In this document: positions 11,382-24,041 of the stretch, one piece after another | How the letters are laid out: every line of letters starts with the position of its first letter | Numbering within the stretch: the first letter of the stretch is position 1 | Source: Rhizoclosmatium globosum | Taxonomy: Eukaryota; Chytridiomycota; Chytridiomycetes; Chytridiales; Chytriomycetaceae | DNA length: 64,000 nucleotides | Assembly (NCBI GenBank): GCA_002104985.1 | Contig: MCGO01000010.1 | Span: 310,001 to 374,000 of the forward strand | Direction: 5' to 3' | Position numbers and translations under genes: made by a program | The notes under the pieces: model-generated | What the model saw: only the letters and a program-made list of their open reading frames with translations | Told to the model about the DNA's origin: nothing | Databases searched by the model: none

Positions 11382-13606
11382 TTACATCTCCTCCACAACA
11401 CCGAAATCCGTACCATCTCTTCCACGACGTTTTTGTGACAAACGTGTTGTTGAGTCCAAAATCTTCTTTCGGGAACGAATGCTTTCAGGGGTGACTTCAA
11501 TCACTTCATCATCTTGAACATATGACATCAGGCGTTCCAGTCCAAGAGTTTCAACTGGAATCAATTTCAAGCTTTCGTCCTTTGAGACAGTACGAATGTT
11601 ACTTGCAACCTTTTGCTTAACTGGGTTCACTTCCAAGTCACTGTCACGGTTGTGCTCTCCAATAATCATTCCTGGGTACACTTTCATTCCTGGCACCACA
11701 AAGAGCTTTCCACGGGGCTCAATATCTTTCAAGGCGTAAGCAGTCGTCTCTCCAATAGCTGTTGAGATCAATGATCCTTTACGGGTCTTTTCCAAAGCTC
11801 CCTTGAAAGGTTCATAACCCTTCAAGATGTGGTTCAAAGTTCCCTGTCCACTAGTGTCAGACTTGAACTCAGCAGGATAACCCAACAATCCACGGGTTGG
11901 AACATTGAAGATCAATCGAGCACGGTCGCCTGCAGCCTCTCCATAAGTCTCCATCACACCCTTTCTCGCACTCATTTTCTCAATGACAGTTCCAGCTTCG
12001 GTGTGGTCACAGTCAATTGTAACGTGTTCGATTGGCTCAAGGATCACTCTTTCGCCTTTTTCATTCTTGGTGCTCTTGTAAATAACACGTGGTGGGGATA
12101 CACTTAACTCGAATCCTTCACGACGCATAGTTTCAATCAAAACACCCATTTGGAGTTCTCCACGACCTCGGACTTCAAAGGCACTGTCGCTCGCGCTTTC
12201 TGTCATACGGAGGGCGGGGTTGACTTCAAGTTCACGAATCAGACGGTCTCGAAGGACTTGGGAGGTAAGGTACTTTCCGTCTTGACCAGCCAGAGGAGAG
12301 TCGTTAACGTAAAAGAGCATAGAAATAGTTGGTGGGTCAACAGGAACAAACTGATTTGAAACGTAAGGATAAGTTTTGCCGTTGAAACAATAGAAAAACT
12401 CACTGGCAAGCACTCAGTCACTTCAGGGGAACAAATAGTGTGGTTGACGTAAGATCCCTCCAAACCAGCAACGCTGACGATGTCACCAGCACCAGCAATG
12501 TCAACAGGAATCTGCTCAAGACCTCGCTTAACGAGCATCTTTGTGCAACGTCCTTCAACAGCAATTGCTCCAGTAGCATTATCCAAAGACTTGAGTTTAT
12601 CACCAGTACGCAAGATTCCAGAATGAATACGTCCAAGGTAACATTTACCCAAGAAGTTGTTGCTTTCAATTTGCTGTAGAGATAGAATATTATTGCGCTT
12701 GTTCATCTAATAATGATAAAGACTTACTGTGACAAGCATGGAGAAGGGAGCATCACGGTCAGCACAGGGCAGGAACGTATTCAATGATGGTGTCCAACAA
12801 TGGTTCACTCCTACAGATCTGTCGCCATCAAGTTCTTTGATGGCCCAACCTTCCTTTGCTGAAGCGAAAATCATTGGATATTCAGTCTGTTCGTCTGTAG
12901 CCTCCAAATTCAAGAAGAGATCCAGCAACTCCGCATCAACTTCATCAGGTCGAGCAGAAGGTCGATCCACCTTGTTCAATACAACCAATGGCTTCAATCC
13001 ACGAGCCAACGCCTTTTGCAATACGAATTTGGTTTGAGTCATTGGACCTTCCGTCGCACAGACAACCAACACGACACCGTCAACCATGGACAAAACACGT
13101 TCGACTTCTCCACCGAAATCTGCGTGTCCGGGTGTGTCGACAATGTTGATGCGGTGGCCGTTGTAGTTGACACAGGTAGATTTCGACAGAATAGTGATTC
13201 CACGTTCTCGTTCGAGAGCGTTGGAGTCCATGACACGAGCATTCGATTCCACAGAAGCAGCACCTGCAGGAGTTGTTGGTTGAGTTATGAGTTTGACAGT
13301 TTTTTGTGTGGGTTGATTTCACAAGTCCCAACTAACCTGATTGCTTCAACAACTGATCGACGAGGGATGTCTTTCCGTGATCGACGTGCGCAATACTGAA
13401 AGTTGAGAGTTAGTTCAAGGAAGGAGAATCGGCAGGCTTCGTTACATGGCCACGTTTCTGATCTTGTCCAGACCTATCAGACCAGGGATTCATCTCTTGA
13501 AGGTGCGGAAGCAGAGAAGAATCTAGTAGTCACATGGAGTGAACTAAAAGGGATCGGCAAGGACGAGGCCAGCAGCCCGGGCCAGAAGGAGTGACAAGCG
13601 AGCCAT
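11382..13606 (-). CDS. BipA/TypA translational GTPase, probably mitochondrial
   Basis: Ribosome-binding GTPase of the bacterial BipA/TypA family. G motifs in order are [13 protein letters not shown] (G1), RERGITI (G2), [10 protein letters not shown] (G3), [10 protein letters not shown] (G4) and SAKEG (G5). Domain II, the EF-G-like domains ([20 protein letters not shown]) and the BipA-specific C-terminus ([19 protein letters not shown]) follow. Introns lie near 13340-13265, 12725-12680 and 12420. The likely first exon begins [13 protein letters not shown] at 13606. A second potential presequence-like stretch, [11 protein letters not shown], lies just downstream; the exact splice between this exon and KIRNVAII is not resolved. 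The basic, hydroxylated, acid-poor N-terminus suggests import into mitochondria. Bacterial BipA assists 50S assembly under stress, and an organellar equivalent is the natural inference. Confidence 0.88.
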
Positions 13607-13689
13607 TCTCCCTTTCTTTTCTTTCTGCTTTTCCCAAACAAACAAAAAGAGAGAAAGTGTCAAGTGACTCACTCACCTCTCACAAAATC
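13607..13689. promoter_or_regulatory. Short divergent promoter region
   Basis: Only about 83 bases separate the start of the BipA-like GTPase (minus) from the start of the small membrane protein (plus), so the two must share a very compact control region. It is rich in pyrimidine/purine runs (TTTCTTTTCTTTC); no defined TATA or factor site was recognised. Confidence 0.4.
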
Positions 13690-14010
13690 ATGTTTGAATC
13701 TCTGAAGGCGTCGTTGGAGGCGCACACGAAGCTTCCGTTTTCCAAACTAGTTTCGTTGGCGGCGGTGACCGTCGTTGCGACGTCGTTCGTTCTTCTCGCC
13801 GTTCGCCAGAGCTTTCGGACGTACGGCCGCGGATTCATTCGAGGAAGCGAAATGTTCAAACGGGCGAAGGGAAAGAGCGGAAAGGGCGTTGGCTGGAAGA
13901 ATCCAAAGAGGAGTGGCGCGAAAGGAAGGGGTGGGGCTATTGCCGGAAACGTGTTCAGAGGATCACGGCCGGCGGCTGGCTTGAAGGGAATTCAAAGTAG
14001 ACGCTTCTAG
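13690..14010 (+). CDS. Small basic membrane-anchored protein, unknown
   Basis: Single-exon frame of 106 residues starting MFESLKASLEAH. One clear transmembrane segment lies around residues 18-40 (LVSLAAVTVVATSFVLLAV). A strongly basic, Gly/Arg/Lys-rich tail follows (KRAKGKSGKGVGWKNPKRS, then GAKGRGG) and ends RRF. I do not recognise the family. The topology (one helix plus a basic RG-rich tail) would fit a membrane protein touching RNA, ribosomes or acidic lipid, but that is a guess. The upstream in-frame extension (from 13591) lacks an ATG-based reason to be included. It is transcribed divergently from the GTPase gene. Confidence 0.6.
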   Translation: MFESLKASLEAHTKLPFSKLVSLAAVTVVATSFVLLAVRQSFRTYGRGFIRGSEMFKRAKGKSGKGVGWKNPKRSGAKGRGGAIAGNVFRGSRPAAGLKGIQSRRF

Positions 14011-14218
14011 GATTATTCGATTTGACCTGTTCGAAGCTCGATCATGCATATAAACACTGTGTTCATATTAATCATCTGACTCATGATTCCTTCCTTCCTT
14101 CCTTGCAAGTTGAAGTGAGTTCAATGCAAGGACCCCTTGGATTCCGTTCAAAGTGGGGTCTTGGACAAGCTTGAACCAAAGTGTTCCAATCTGTTTCTCA
14201 AAAAAGAGTGTTCGATTG

Positions 14219-17200
14219 ATGCAGCAGCTGTTTGTGGGATCGATTCTTGCCTCTGCCGCCGCCGTCGGAGTCCTCGGCCAGACATCGACGTCGCCACCGA
14301 GCGCTATTATGACAGGAACAGCGACGGCCGGTGCGTCGGTGAACGGAACGTGTTTCGACTGTCGCTCGATGGTGAGTGACACTGTTGCCTAACCCAAACC
14401 CACGACTCCAACAACCAAACCACTCACTCTTTCTAGGGCTGTCAAAACTATGGATCGTGTTCATCGCAGGGCCTTTGTACTTGTCCAGTTGGGTACGGCG
14501 GCCGCGACTGTTTGACGCCCTGTAAGTTGCACTGAAACCAACTTAGTGGCGACCTATTGACCTTGTCCTTAGTGTGTGGCTCAATCCTCGCTGCGAACGC
14601 CGATCGACCTTCGCTCCCCTCCGGAAAAGATAACTTGTGTGCTTGCGACAAGGGCTTCTCTGGTCCAACGTGCAGCAGTAAGTCTTGGTGGCCTTGCCAT
14701 AATCGCCTTGATCTCATCATATCATTCCAGTCTGCAGCGACGATAGTGTCTGTCCACAGGCGACTTCTTCAGGAATCTCAGTTACTGTTAATCAAGTCTG
14801 CAACAAGTCTCCTGTCGTCTGGACTGAGCAGAATAGCTACTGTGTCCTAAATTGTGAGTTAACCACGCACCATCTCTACAACTCTTATTGAAATTATCGA
14901 ATCAGCCCCGGTCTTGCAAGTATTGTACAAAGGAACCTCAAACATTTTGTTATCTCGAAACTCATCTCATATGTTCGGATCTCTATGGTACAACAATGTC
15001 GAACAATTTATGTGCAGTTTGACGGACTGTAGACAAGAAATCGTGAACGGAGTATACACCAACACTTGTAATTCTGGCTCTTGTAATTGTGCTGGAAACT
15101 CCGCTTTTTGTGGCGGTCCTGGAGTTGTTTTCAACATCAAGGATTCTTTGGCTGGAGCTGGTGGTCAGACTGTCTTCACATGTACCACGAATGGCACTAA
15201 TTGCAACCTTTACTGTAAGAGAAGCACTGTTTGTATTTTGCGACTTCTAATTTCTGGTTCCCTCAGTCGAATTCTTGAAGTCTCTGTTCCCACAAGGGCT
15301 TCAATTGGACAATTGTGCATTCGGAGAATGCGCTTATTCCAGCAAGAATCCTTTCTTGATCAATTCTGACAAAAAGGCTTTGTCTCCTGCTGGAATTGCC
15401 GGTGTTGTCATTGGCTCCATTGTTATTGCTGGAGCACTGATCGGTAATTAACTCTGCCCGTCTCAGCCATCATTAACTCCAATTCTGTTAGTGTTCATCT
15501 GGTCATTTTTGTATCAGATTCGTGCAAAGAAGGAACCTGTCCCACCTGCAAGCAAGGGAGTTGAAATCGAATTCAAGGACATTTCCTACACTCTTCCAAG
15601 CGGACAAGTCTTGCTTTCTAATATCACCTCATCCGCTAGAGCTGGACAGTTGACTGCGATTATGGGTCCTTCTGGTGCCGGAAAGTCAACACTTCTCGAT
15701 ATTCTTGCTGGAAAAGACAAACGTGGAAAGATTACTGGATCATTGACATTTGACGGAGTTCCCTTCAACTCCAAAGACAGCTCCAACAACAAAGTCGCCT
15801 ACGTGGACCAAGACGACCTCCTCCTGCCCTCTCTCACTGTCCGAGAAACGCTCCTCTTTAGTGCACAACTCCGTCTCCCTGAATCCATGCCACTCAAAGA
15901 AAAGCAAGACCGCGTCGACCAAGTCCTTGAAACCCTGGGTCTCAGCCACGTGGCCAACAGCCGTGTCGGTGGATTCGGAATGCGTGGAATCAGTGGTGGT
16001 GAACGTCGCCGTGTCTCAATCGGAGTCGAGCTCGTCACCTCCCCTGGTATCCTCTTCTTGGATGAACCCACATCCGGTCTCGACAGTTACAATGCCCATG
16101 CCGTTGTGGAGGCTTTACACAACCTTGCCCATGTCCATAATAAGACTGTTGTTATTACGGTGCATCAGCCGCGGTCGGATATGTTTGGGATGTTTGATCA
16201 GGTTCTTGTTCTTGCGGTTGGAAGTACATTGTATTCTGGGGCTGGATCGAATACAGCGGCGTATTTGCGGGAACGGGGGACTCCTTGTCCTGAAGGATAC
16301 AATATCGCGGATTATTTGTTGGATCTTGCGATGGAGTTTCAAAGGATAGTGGTGCAGATGGAGGGGATCAATCCAAGGGTGCCTTTTTGATCAATATTGG
16401 GGCTAATAAGGGGCAGTTGAGGAAGCGTCTTAATGCTGGGAAGGCAGATCAAACTTCAGGTGCTGTTGCTGAGGTTGCTGGATCTCGAGTTCCATTATTG
16501 CTATCGTCATCTCGACCAGCCTCTGGAGTTCGCGTTGGTTTCTTGACGCAAGTGACTGTTATGATTGGACGTTCTATGAAACACTTGATTCGTACTCCAA
16601 GCTTGTTGGTCGGACACTTGGCTATTGCGATCATCATGGGAGTCTTTGTGGGTGGAGTCTACTACAAATCCGACAGTTCCATCTCTGGTGTTCAAAACCG
16701 TCTTGGATCCCTGTTTTTCGTTCTGTCTTTGGTTGGTTTCTCATCATTGTCTGCGATTGGTTCATTGGCACAAGAGCGAAGCTTGTTTATCAGGGAACGG
16801 AGCAACGGATACTATGGATCGATGCCATACTACATTTCTAAATTTGTGTGTGATATTATTCCACTGAATCTTGCCTTCTCTTTTGATGGGAACTATCACA
16901 TTCTTCATGGTTGGTTATGATGCTACTGGTGACCACTACCCCAAATTCTTGGTGCTGTTGGTTCTTTTCAGTGCATTGATGGGGTTGACCTGCATTAGTT
17001 TGGGAGTTGCAATGAGTGACGTGGGAACCGCTACTCTTGTCGGAGCTATTTTGATTCTCTTTAAAATGCTTTTTGCGGGTTTGATTATCAGTCAAGGTTG
17101 GTGTTTCTCTTTCCTCAATGGTTTTATCAGCTGACGGCGCGAAACAGATTCTATTCCTCAGCTATTCGCTGGATCCAATACATCAGCTTCTTCAGATATC

Positions 17201-17474
17201 CATACGAAGGAATGGTTGTGAATGATTTGGCACTTTTGCAGATTACTGATGTCTTTGATGGAACTGTTGTTAATGTGAGTTTCCTTTCACGAGTTTGAAA
17301 ATTCTCTTTATTGACTCTCAATATTTTTAGCTCCCTGCCGCTTTAATCCTTGAAAAGTTTGGATTCAACTTGGACAATTATGGACAGGACTTACTCATTA
17401 CAATCGTTCTCTTTGTTGCTCTTGTTGCAGTGACGGGTATTCTGATTGATGTCAGGCTGAGGGAGAGACGTTGA
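14219..17474 (+). CDS. Adp1-like ABCG transporter with EGF-like ectodomain
   Basis: Half-size ABC transporter (ABCG/White subfamily) resembling yeast Adp1, which also carries EGF-like repeats. A signal peptide (MQQLFVGSILASAAAVGVLG) precedes Cys-rich EGF-like modules (GLCTCPVGYGGRDC; NLCACDKGFSGPTC) and a further Cys-rich lumenal region. A TM helix (AGIAGVVIGSIVIAGALI) leads to the nucleotide-binding domain: Walker A GPSGAGKST, signature ISGGERRRVSIG, Walker B ILFLDEPTSGLD, H-loop TVHQPRSD. The six-helix membrane domain follows (GVYYKSDSSISGVQNRLG; ERSLFIRERSNGYY), ending LRERR. Many short introns are present, one probably at 16349-16410. The reading frame breaks at about 16866, inside the conserved DIIPLR-x-LPSLLMG block, where the Arg codon seems reduced to one base. 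The substrate is unknown. Confidence 0.92.
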
Positions 17475-17852
17475 CATCGAGTTTTTCTTATTGTTGTGTT
17501 TAGATTTCGTTGCGTGTTAGTTTAAATACATTGTGGATTATGCCTCTTCGTGATGATCTCAATTTCTCCTTCGGCCTACTGGATATGATAAGTGATTATT
17601 TGCGAACTACTGCAAGTAAATTTTTTGAAAATTTAAGGTCACCTGGCCCAGCGGCATGAGCCTTCCCTTTCACAAAGGAGTGTAGGGTTCGAACCCTGGG
17701 GTATGTGACATGAAAGCTGTGATGACAAAACTTCGTCAGAGGCACACATGTTGAACTTAATAATTATGACTACAACGGTATCTGAGCTTTCTCTTTACTG
17801 AACAACATGCAATTTAAGCAATATAGTTTTCCACATGAAAAAACAGAATATA
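17475..17852. other. Convergent spacer holding a tRNA-like element
   Basis: About 380 bases between two convergent genes (Adp1-like and DED1-like). Apart from the tRNA-like element at 17638-17709 I see no open frame of note. Confidence 0.5.
17638..17709 (+). repeat. tRNA-like element / possible SINE head
   Basis: The stretch has a good A-box match (TGGCCCAGCGG) and a perfect B-box match (GGTTCGAACCC) with about 31 bases between them, the layout of a type 2 RNA polymerase III promoter. The outer ends can pair (GTCAC with GTGAC), and a CTTTCAC loop like that of tRNA-Glu lies between. It does not fold as a proper tRNA: five extra bases follow the T arm and the anticodon stem is poor. A tRNA-derived SINE head or decayed tRNA fits better than a working tRNA gene. 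Confidence 0.35.
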
Positions 17853-19655
<1,803 letters not shown>

Positions 19656-19722
19656 TTGGTTGTTGGAAGGAATTGCGAAGTGACAGTTGTTCCCAAGAAT
19701 TTATTCAAAAAAACACAGACAT

Positions 19723-20962
19723 TTAGAACTTGAAAACATCGTCCTTGGCGTATCCAAGCTTAGCAAGGTATCCAGACAACTCTCCCTGCGAAAAGTCCTT
19801 GGCCTTTGGTCCAGAAATTCCGTTCACAAATGGTGGTGGCCCACACACAAACACCTTTCCTTGTCCTGGAGCTGGCATCAACTCAGTCAACATTTGTGGG
19901 GTGACGTATCCAGTGCGTCCAGTCCAGTTCGCTGGTGGCTTGTCGAGAGTGTAGAAAACGGAAAGTCTGTCCTTGTGCTTCGACGCCAAGTCATCCAAGT
20001 AGGACTTGAGAATAATGTCTTGTTCGGTCACGTTGGCAAAGAGAAGAGTCAACTGCATGGAATTGTGAATAAAATGAAGGGGAAGACGTACAATGAATTA
20101 TCATACCTTAGTTTCATCGTTAGGGTTGGAAAGAGCACGCTGAATAACTTGCAACATTGGGGTAATTCCAGTTCCTCCAGCAACCATTCCAATGTGTCCA
20201 TCCTTGTTAGCCTCATACTTGTACTTTTGAATAGGTCCCTTCATAGCCAACTTGTCACCCTTCTTCAAATCAAAGAAGTGCGAGGACATGACTCCAGTTG
20301 GGTACTTCTTGACAATGATATCAAACTTTCCAGTGTATCCATCCTTAGGGTCCTCAACGGGAGTGTATGGACGAATCACATCCTTTCCATCTGGTCCAGT
20401 GAACTTTGTCACCAAGCAGGAAGCAGTTGGGAGACCCAAGTGGGTAGCATCCTCTGGCAAGGCAAACACGAAACGCTTGGTGTTTGGAGTCAAGGTCTCG
20501 ATGCCAACCAACTCAAAGTCCTTGAACTCGTTAGGGTTGGTAAGGGCTGGGGTTGGGTCTTCCTTGGCCTTGGCAACCATGAAAGCCTTTCTAGCAGCGA
20601 GCTTCTGTTGGCCATCAATGTAGTAGACTATGGTTGCATTTTTTTCAGATCGGGTTGTTTAGCACAAACGATTTCAAAGCATCCAAGAGGGACTTACAGG
20701 CCCCGTAAACACCAACTGGAACGGCAACAGCCAAAGTAACAGTCAAGGCGGATGGTCCAGTCTCTGGTTGAAAACGGTTGGTGTCAGTGCGGGGTTTGAG
20801 GAACTTCGGTGGACTCACTGGCACCAGCCTTTGGGGCAGAAACGGAAGGAGAGGCAAAGCCACGGCGGCCAATAATCTGGCGGATACCTTTGTTGAAGTG
20901 CAGGATTTAGATTTACAGAAAGGCGTCAGGGTAGTGGAGGCCACACCTCTTTGGAAAAGCAT
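19723..20962 (-). CDS. NADH-cytochrome b5 reductase, Mcr1/Cbr1 type
   Basis: FAD enzyme passing electrons from NADH to cytochrome b5 and related acceptors. The start at 20962 (MLFQRGVASTTL) gives a basic, mitochondrial-looking leader. It is followed by a hydrophobic anchor (ALTVTLAVAVPVGVYGA) and a helical linker (YYIDGQQKLAARKAF). The FAD domain shows IRPYTPVEDP and KKYPTGVMSSHFF. The NADH domain shows MVAGGTGITPMLQVI, LLFANVTEQDIIL, GRTGYVTPQM and VFVCGPPPFVNGISG, ending AKDDVFKF. The leader plus anchor favours Mcr1 (mitochondrial outer membrane/intermembrane space) over the ER enzyme. Introns lie near 20880-20800, 20700-20630 and 20100-20055; the leader splice is uncertain. Confidence 0.92.
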
Positions 20963-21194
20963 TTTGATGAGAAAAAGAAGGTTAGGGAAACGTGAGAAAA
21001 CGTAAGCAATAAGAGTGAGTAATGGCGGTAACAAAGCGGAGCACTGGAGCCCAGCGAAAAATGATAAATTAACGCGTTATATATCTCCTTTTTTTTATAC
21101 TTACTTTTTTACTTAAATAAGCAGCCAAAATAGTGAGGACTGATACCAGCTTGATCCATTCCTCTAACCTCGAACCTTTCTCCATACCTACAGC

Positions 21195-22119
21195 ATGTTG
21201 ATCACAGAATATACCCATGACGTCGAAACATCTAAGGGTCCGATGCGGCTCCATGTCTTTGTGCCCACTGTCACCGTCACAACACACAAACACGTCAAAC
21301 TGTCCGGAGTCGCTGTCTTCACCGAGATCTACCAAGTCACTGGTCCAGTTGAACGGTTCTGCCGCCAGATTGCTGGTCAAGGCTTCATTGTCGGTTTGTT
21401 ATCAACTCAGTATCTCTCCAGTCTCCATGCTCACACTCATTCATCAGCCTGTCCCGAATCATACCACGAGTTTGAACCACTTGGAACTGTTCTGAAATAC
21501 GATGTTGAAGGCACAGATCGTGGAAACTTCTTGAAGATTGAGAAGGAACTCTCCATGTATGATGAGGACGCAACCAAGACTCTTGACTACCTTGCTCAAC
21601 ATCCAAATTGTAATGGCCGTCTTGGCGCAACCGGTAAATAGTCTTGTTTGTAGCGATTAGAAATTAAGTATTATTCAACACCACTCATATTATACAGGAA
21701 TGTGTTTGGGAGGTCATTTGGCGTTCCGCTGCGCATTCGATCCAAGAGTACTTGCCTCCGTCTGTTATTTCGCGACCGACATCCACTCCGAGACTCTTGG
21801 AAAGGGAAAGAAGTCCGATTCTTTGGTCCGCTCCAAAGAAATCAAGGGCGAGACAGTCATGATCTTTGGCAAGTTTGATAACCATGTTCCAGTTGCGGGG
21901 CGTCAGTTGATTTACAAGACGCTTTTGGAGAATGAGGTGGATTTCGGATGGATTGAGTTACCTGCTCAGCACGCGTTTATTCGCGACGAGTTGAGTAAAG
22001 GGAGATATGACCCCCCGTTGACCAAGATTTGTTTTGAGGTTTTGTTGGAGGTGTTCCAAAGAAGGCTTGTGTTGGGGTTGAGTGGTACTGGCGAGGATAA
22101 GGGGCCATTGGTTTGTTGA
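21195..22119 (+). CDS. Dienelactone hydrolase family protein
   Basis: Alpha/beta hydrolase of the dienelactone hydrolase family. The nucleophile elbow is GMCLGGH, formed across an intron that splits the Gly codon (about 21634-21697), with Cys as nucleophile. The acid lies in VMIFGKFDNHVP and the histidine in LPAQHAFIRDE, giving the expected Cys-Asp-His triad. Another intron (about 21394-21445) joins GQGFIV to ACPESYHEFEPLGT. The start MLITEYTHDVETSKGPM at 21195 is the first ATG of the frame and leaves no room for a targeting signal, so the protein is probably cytosolic. The substrate is unknown; fungal members are broad ester or lactone hydrolases. Confidence 0.88.
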
Positions 22120-22182
22120 TTCAAAATAGCCATGGAAAAAAGATTAAATAGCTCGTTCTTCGCCTCCAACTCAGCCTCCATC

Positions 22183-23878
22183 ATGAAAACAACAACCGGC
22201 GACTGGAACGATGTTTTTCCAGCGAATCCTCTTCTCGAAGCTCCGCATTATGTGTACACAGCACTTGGCGGGTTCATCCTGTTCTTTGGTCTTTGGTCTC
22301 TTGTGCTGAAAGAGAAGCTCCACCTTTCCGACGCGATGGTTGCAATCCTTTTTGGAATCATCATCGACGCCCCAGTATTAGATCCTGAATACGTCTTTGG
22401 AGACAATCTGCATCTATATGTCTTGGAGTTTACCCGGTATGAGGTTCACCTTTGGAGTTCCCAAAAAAACTAAAGGCTATCAATAGAATCGTCGTCGCTA
22501 TTCAGTGTATGGCATGTGGAGTAGATCTTCCAAACGATTATCTTTGGAAAGAATGGAAGTCAGTTGCGATGCTGCTTGGTCCTGTGATGATTGTCAAATG
22601 GCTCGTTTCTGCCGTTGGAATCTATTGGATTATGGGAATGTCATTCGTAAGCAATTGTTTTAAGGCCAGATTCCATGTTTCGCTCAATTAGATTCATTCT
22701 CAGCTTGATGCTTTGGTTATCTCTGCGTGCATAACACCAACTGATCCAGTGTTGGCGAACAGTATCGTGAAAGGAAAGTTTGCTGAGAGACATGTTCCAT
22801 TAAACGTGCGGTTGATTCTGTCAGCTGAGAGCGGTGCGAATGATGGTCTTGGAACACCATTCATGTTATTGGCAATTTATTTGCAAAGACTGGTAGCCGA
22901 TGCGATGAAGCGAAAGTTATTGACTAACACTTCTGTTTCTAGCCTGTTGGCCAGGCGATTTTTGAATGGTCCTGGAAAGTCGTGTTGTATCAAGTTGTCT
23001 TGGCGAGTCTGATTGGAATCGGCTTTGGATACCTTGCGAAGAGAACACTAAAGAAATCTGTTAAACGTGGGTGGATCGACAAGGAGTCGATACTTTCGTT
23101 TTCAATCTCGCTCGCAGTTGAGATAATCTCCTATCCCATTCGTATTTAACCCGAAACCCAGATATTCTTGACTGGATTTGTATCTTCATTAGGCTCCGAT
23201 GACATCTTGGCAGTGTTCCTTGCGGGGAACGTATTGACATGGGATGGATGGTTCAACGAGAGACTGTCGCATTCTGCTTTTCAAGAAATCATAGATGCCT
23301 TGTTGAACCTCGCTTACTTTGTATTTATTGGAGCGGTTATACCTTGGTCATCATTCAATTCTGGCGAAAATAATCTTGAGCTTTGGCGACTGTGTCTGCT
23401 TGCAATATGGGTTTTACTATTTCGACGAGTTCCAGCTGTCATGGCAATGTATCCTTGGATTCCTGCTCTCACTGATCGAAATGAGGCGCTTTTTGCTGGG
23501 GTACGTCCGCTATGACTTCTCAATTTCAAGTCTTACACCGCCTTTTAGTGGTTTGGACCTATTGGAGCTGGGGCCATTTTCTATGCACATGTTGCTGTCA
23601 TTGTATTTGAATACCCAGCAACACCAATACTTCCGATTGTTTATTTCATCGTGTTAACCAGCATTTTCGTTCACGGAGGATCTGTTGCCTTTTTCCATAT
23701 GTCTGTAAACCGAACCACACAATACTCAGAATGGGAACGTCAACGAGAAAGTACAGCAGCTTCTACTATTAACGATGAACGAACAAGTCTTCTTGGTTCC
23801 ACCAGAAGTCAGAGCCCGTATCTGTTGCCGTACAGTCTACCCCAGTCCGTAACTAATGAGGCGGAGGATCAACCGTGA
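22183..23878 (+). CDS. Nha1/Sod2-type Na+/H+ antiporter, copy 1
   Basis: Plasma-membrane alkali-cation/proton antiporter (CPA1, fungal Nha1/Sod2 group). ATG at 22183 (MKTTTGDWNDVFPAN) aligns with the starts of copies 2 and 3. An in-frame ATG at 22132 exists but sits only 12 bases after the previous gene's stop. Diagnostic blocks are [75 protein letters not shown] (catalytic Asp region), [20 protein letters not shown] and GAIFYAHVAV. Five or more introns sit at positions shared with the neighbouring copies. The C-terminal tail is short (about 70 residues) and polar. It is the most diverged of the three. Confidence 0.93.
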
Positions 23879-24041
23879 TGATAAATAACAAACGCACTTT
23901 ATTGAAAATATAAGGAAATTTTCGGAAAAAAGAGGTTCGAAAAACATGGTGGCCAGTAGAGGCAATTTGGAGAGGCGCGTGCTCAAATGGCGCGTGTAAG
24001 TATTTGAACTTCAAGACAAAAGCTGTCGGCTAGTACTCAGT

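Noticed and set aside
16349..16410. First frame change in the Adp1-like gene as an indel
   Set aside because: A 62-base intron from 16349 to 16410 joins the two frames in phase, so a deletion is not needed there.
17638..17709. Functional tRNA-Glu gene (length 72, CTTTCAC loop)
   Set aside because: Five extra bases between T arm and acceptor stem and a poor anticodon stem; called tRNA-like only.
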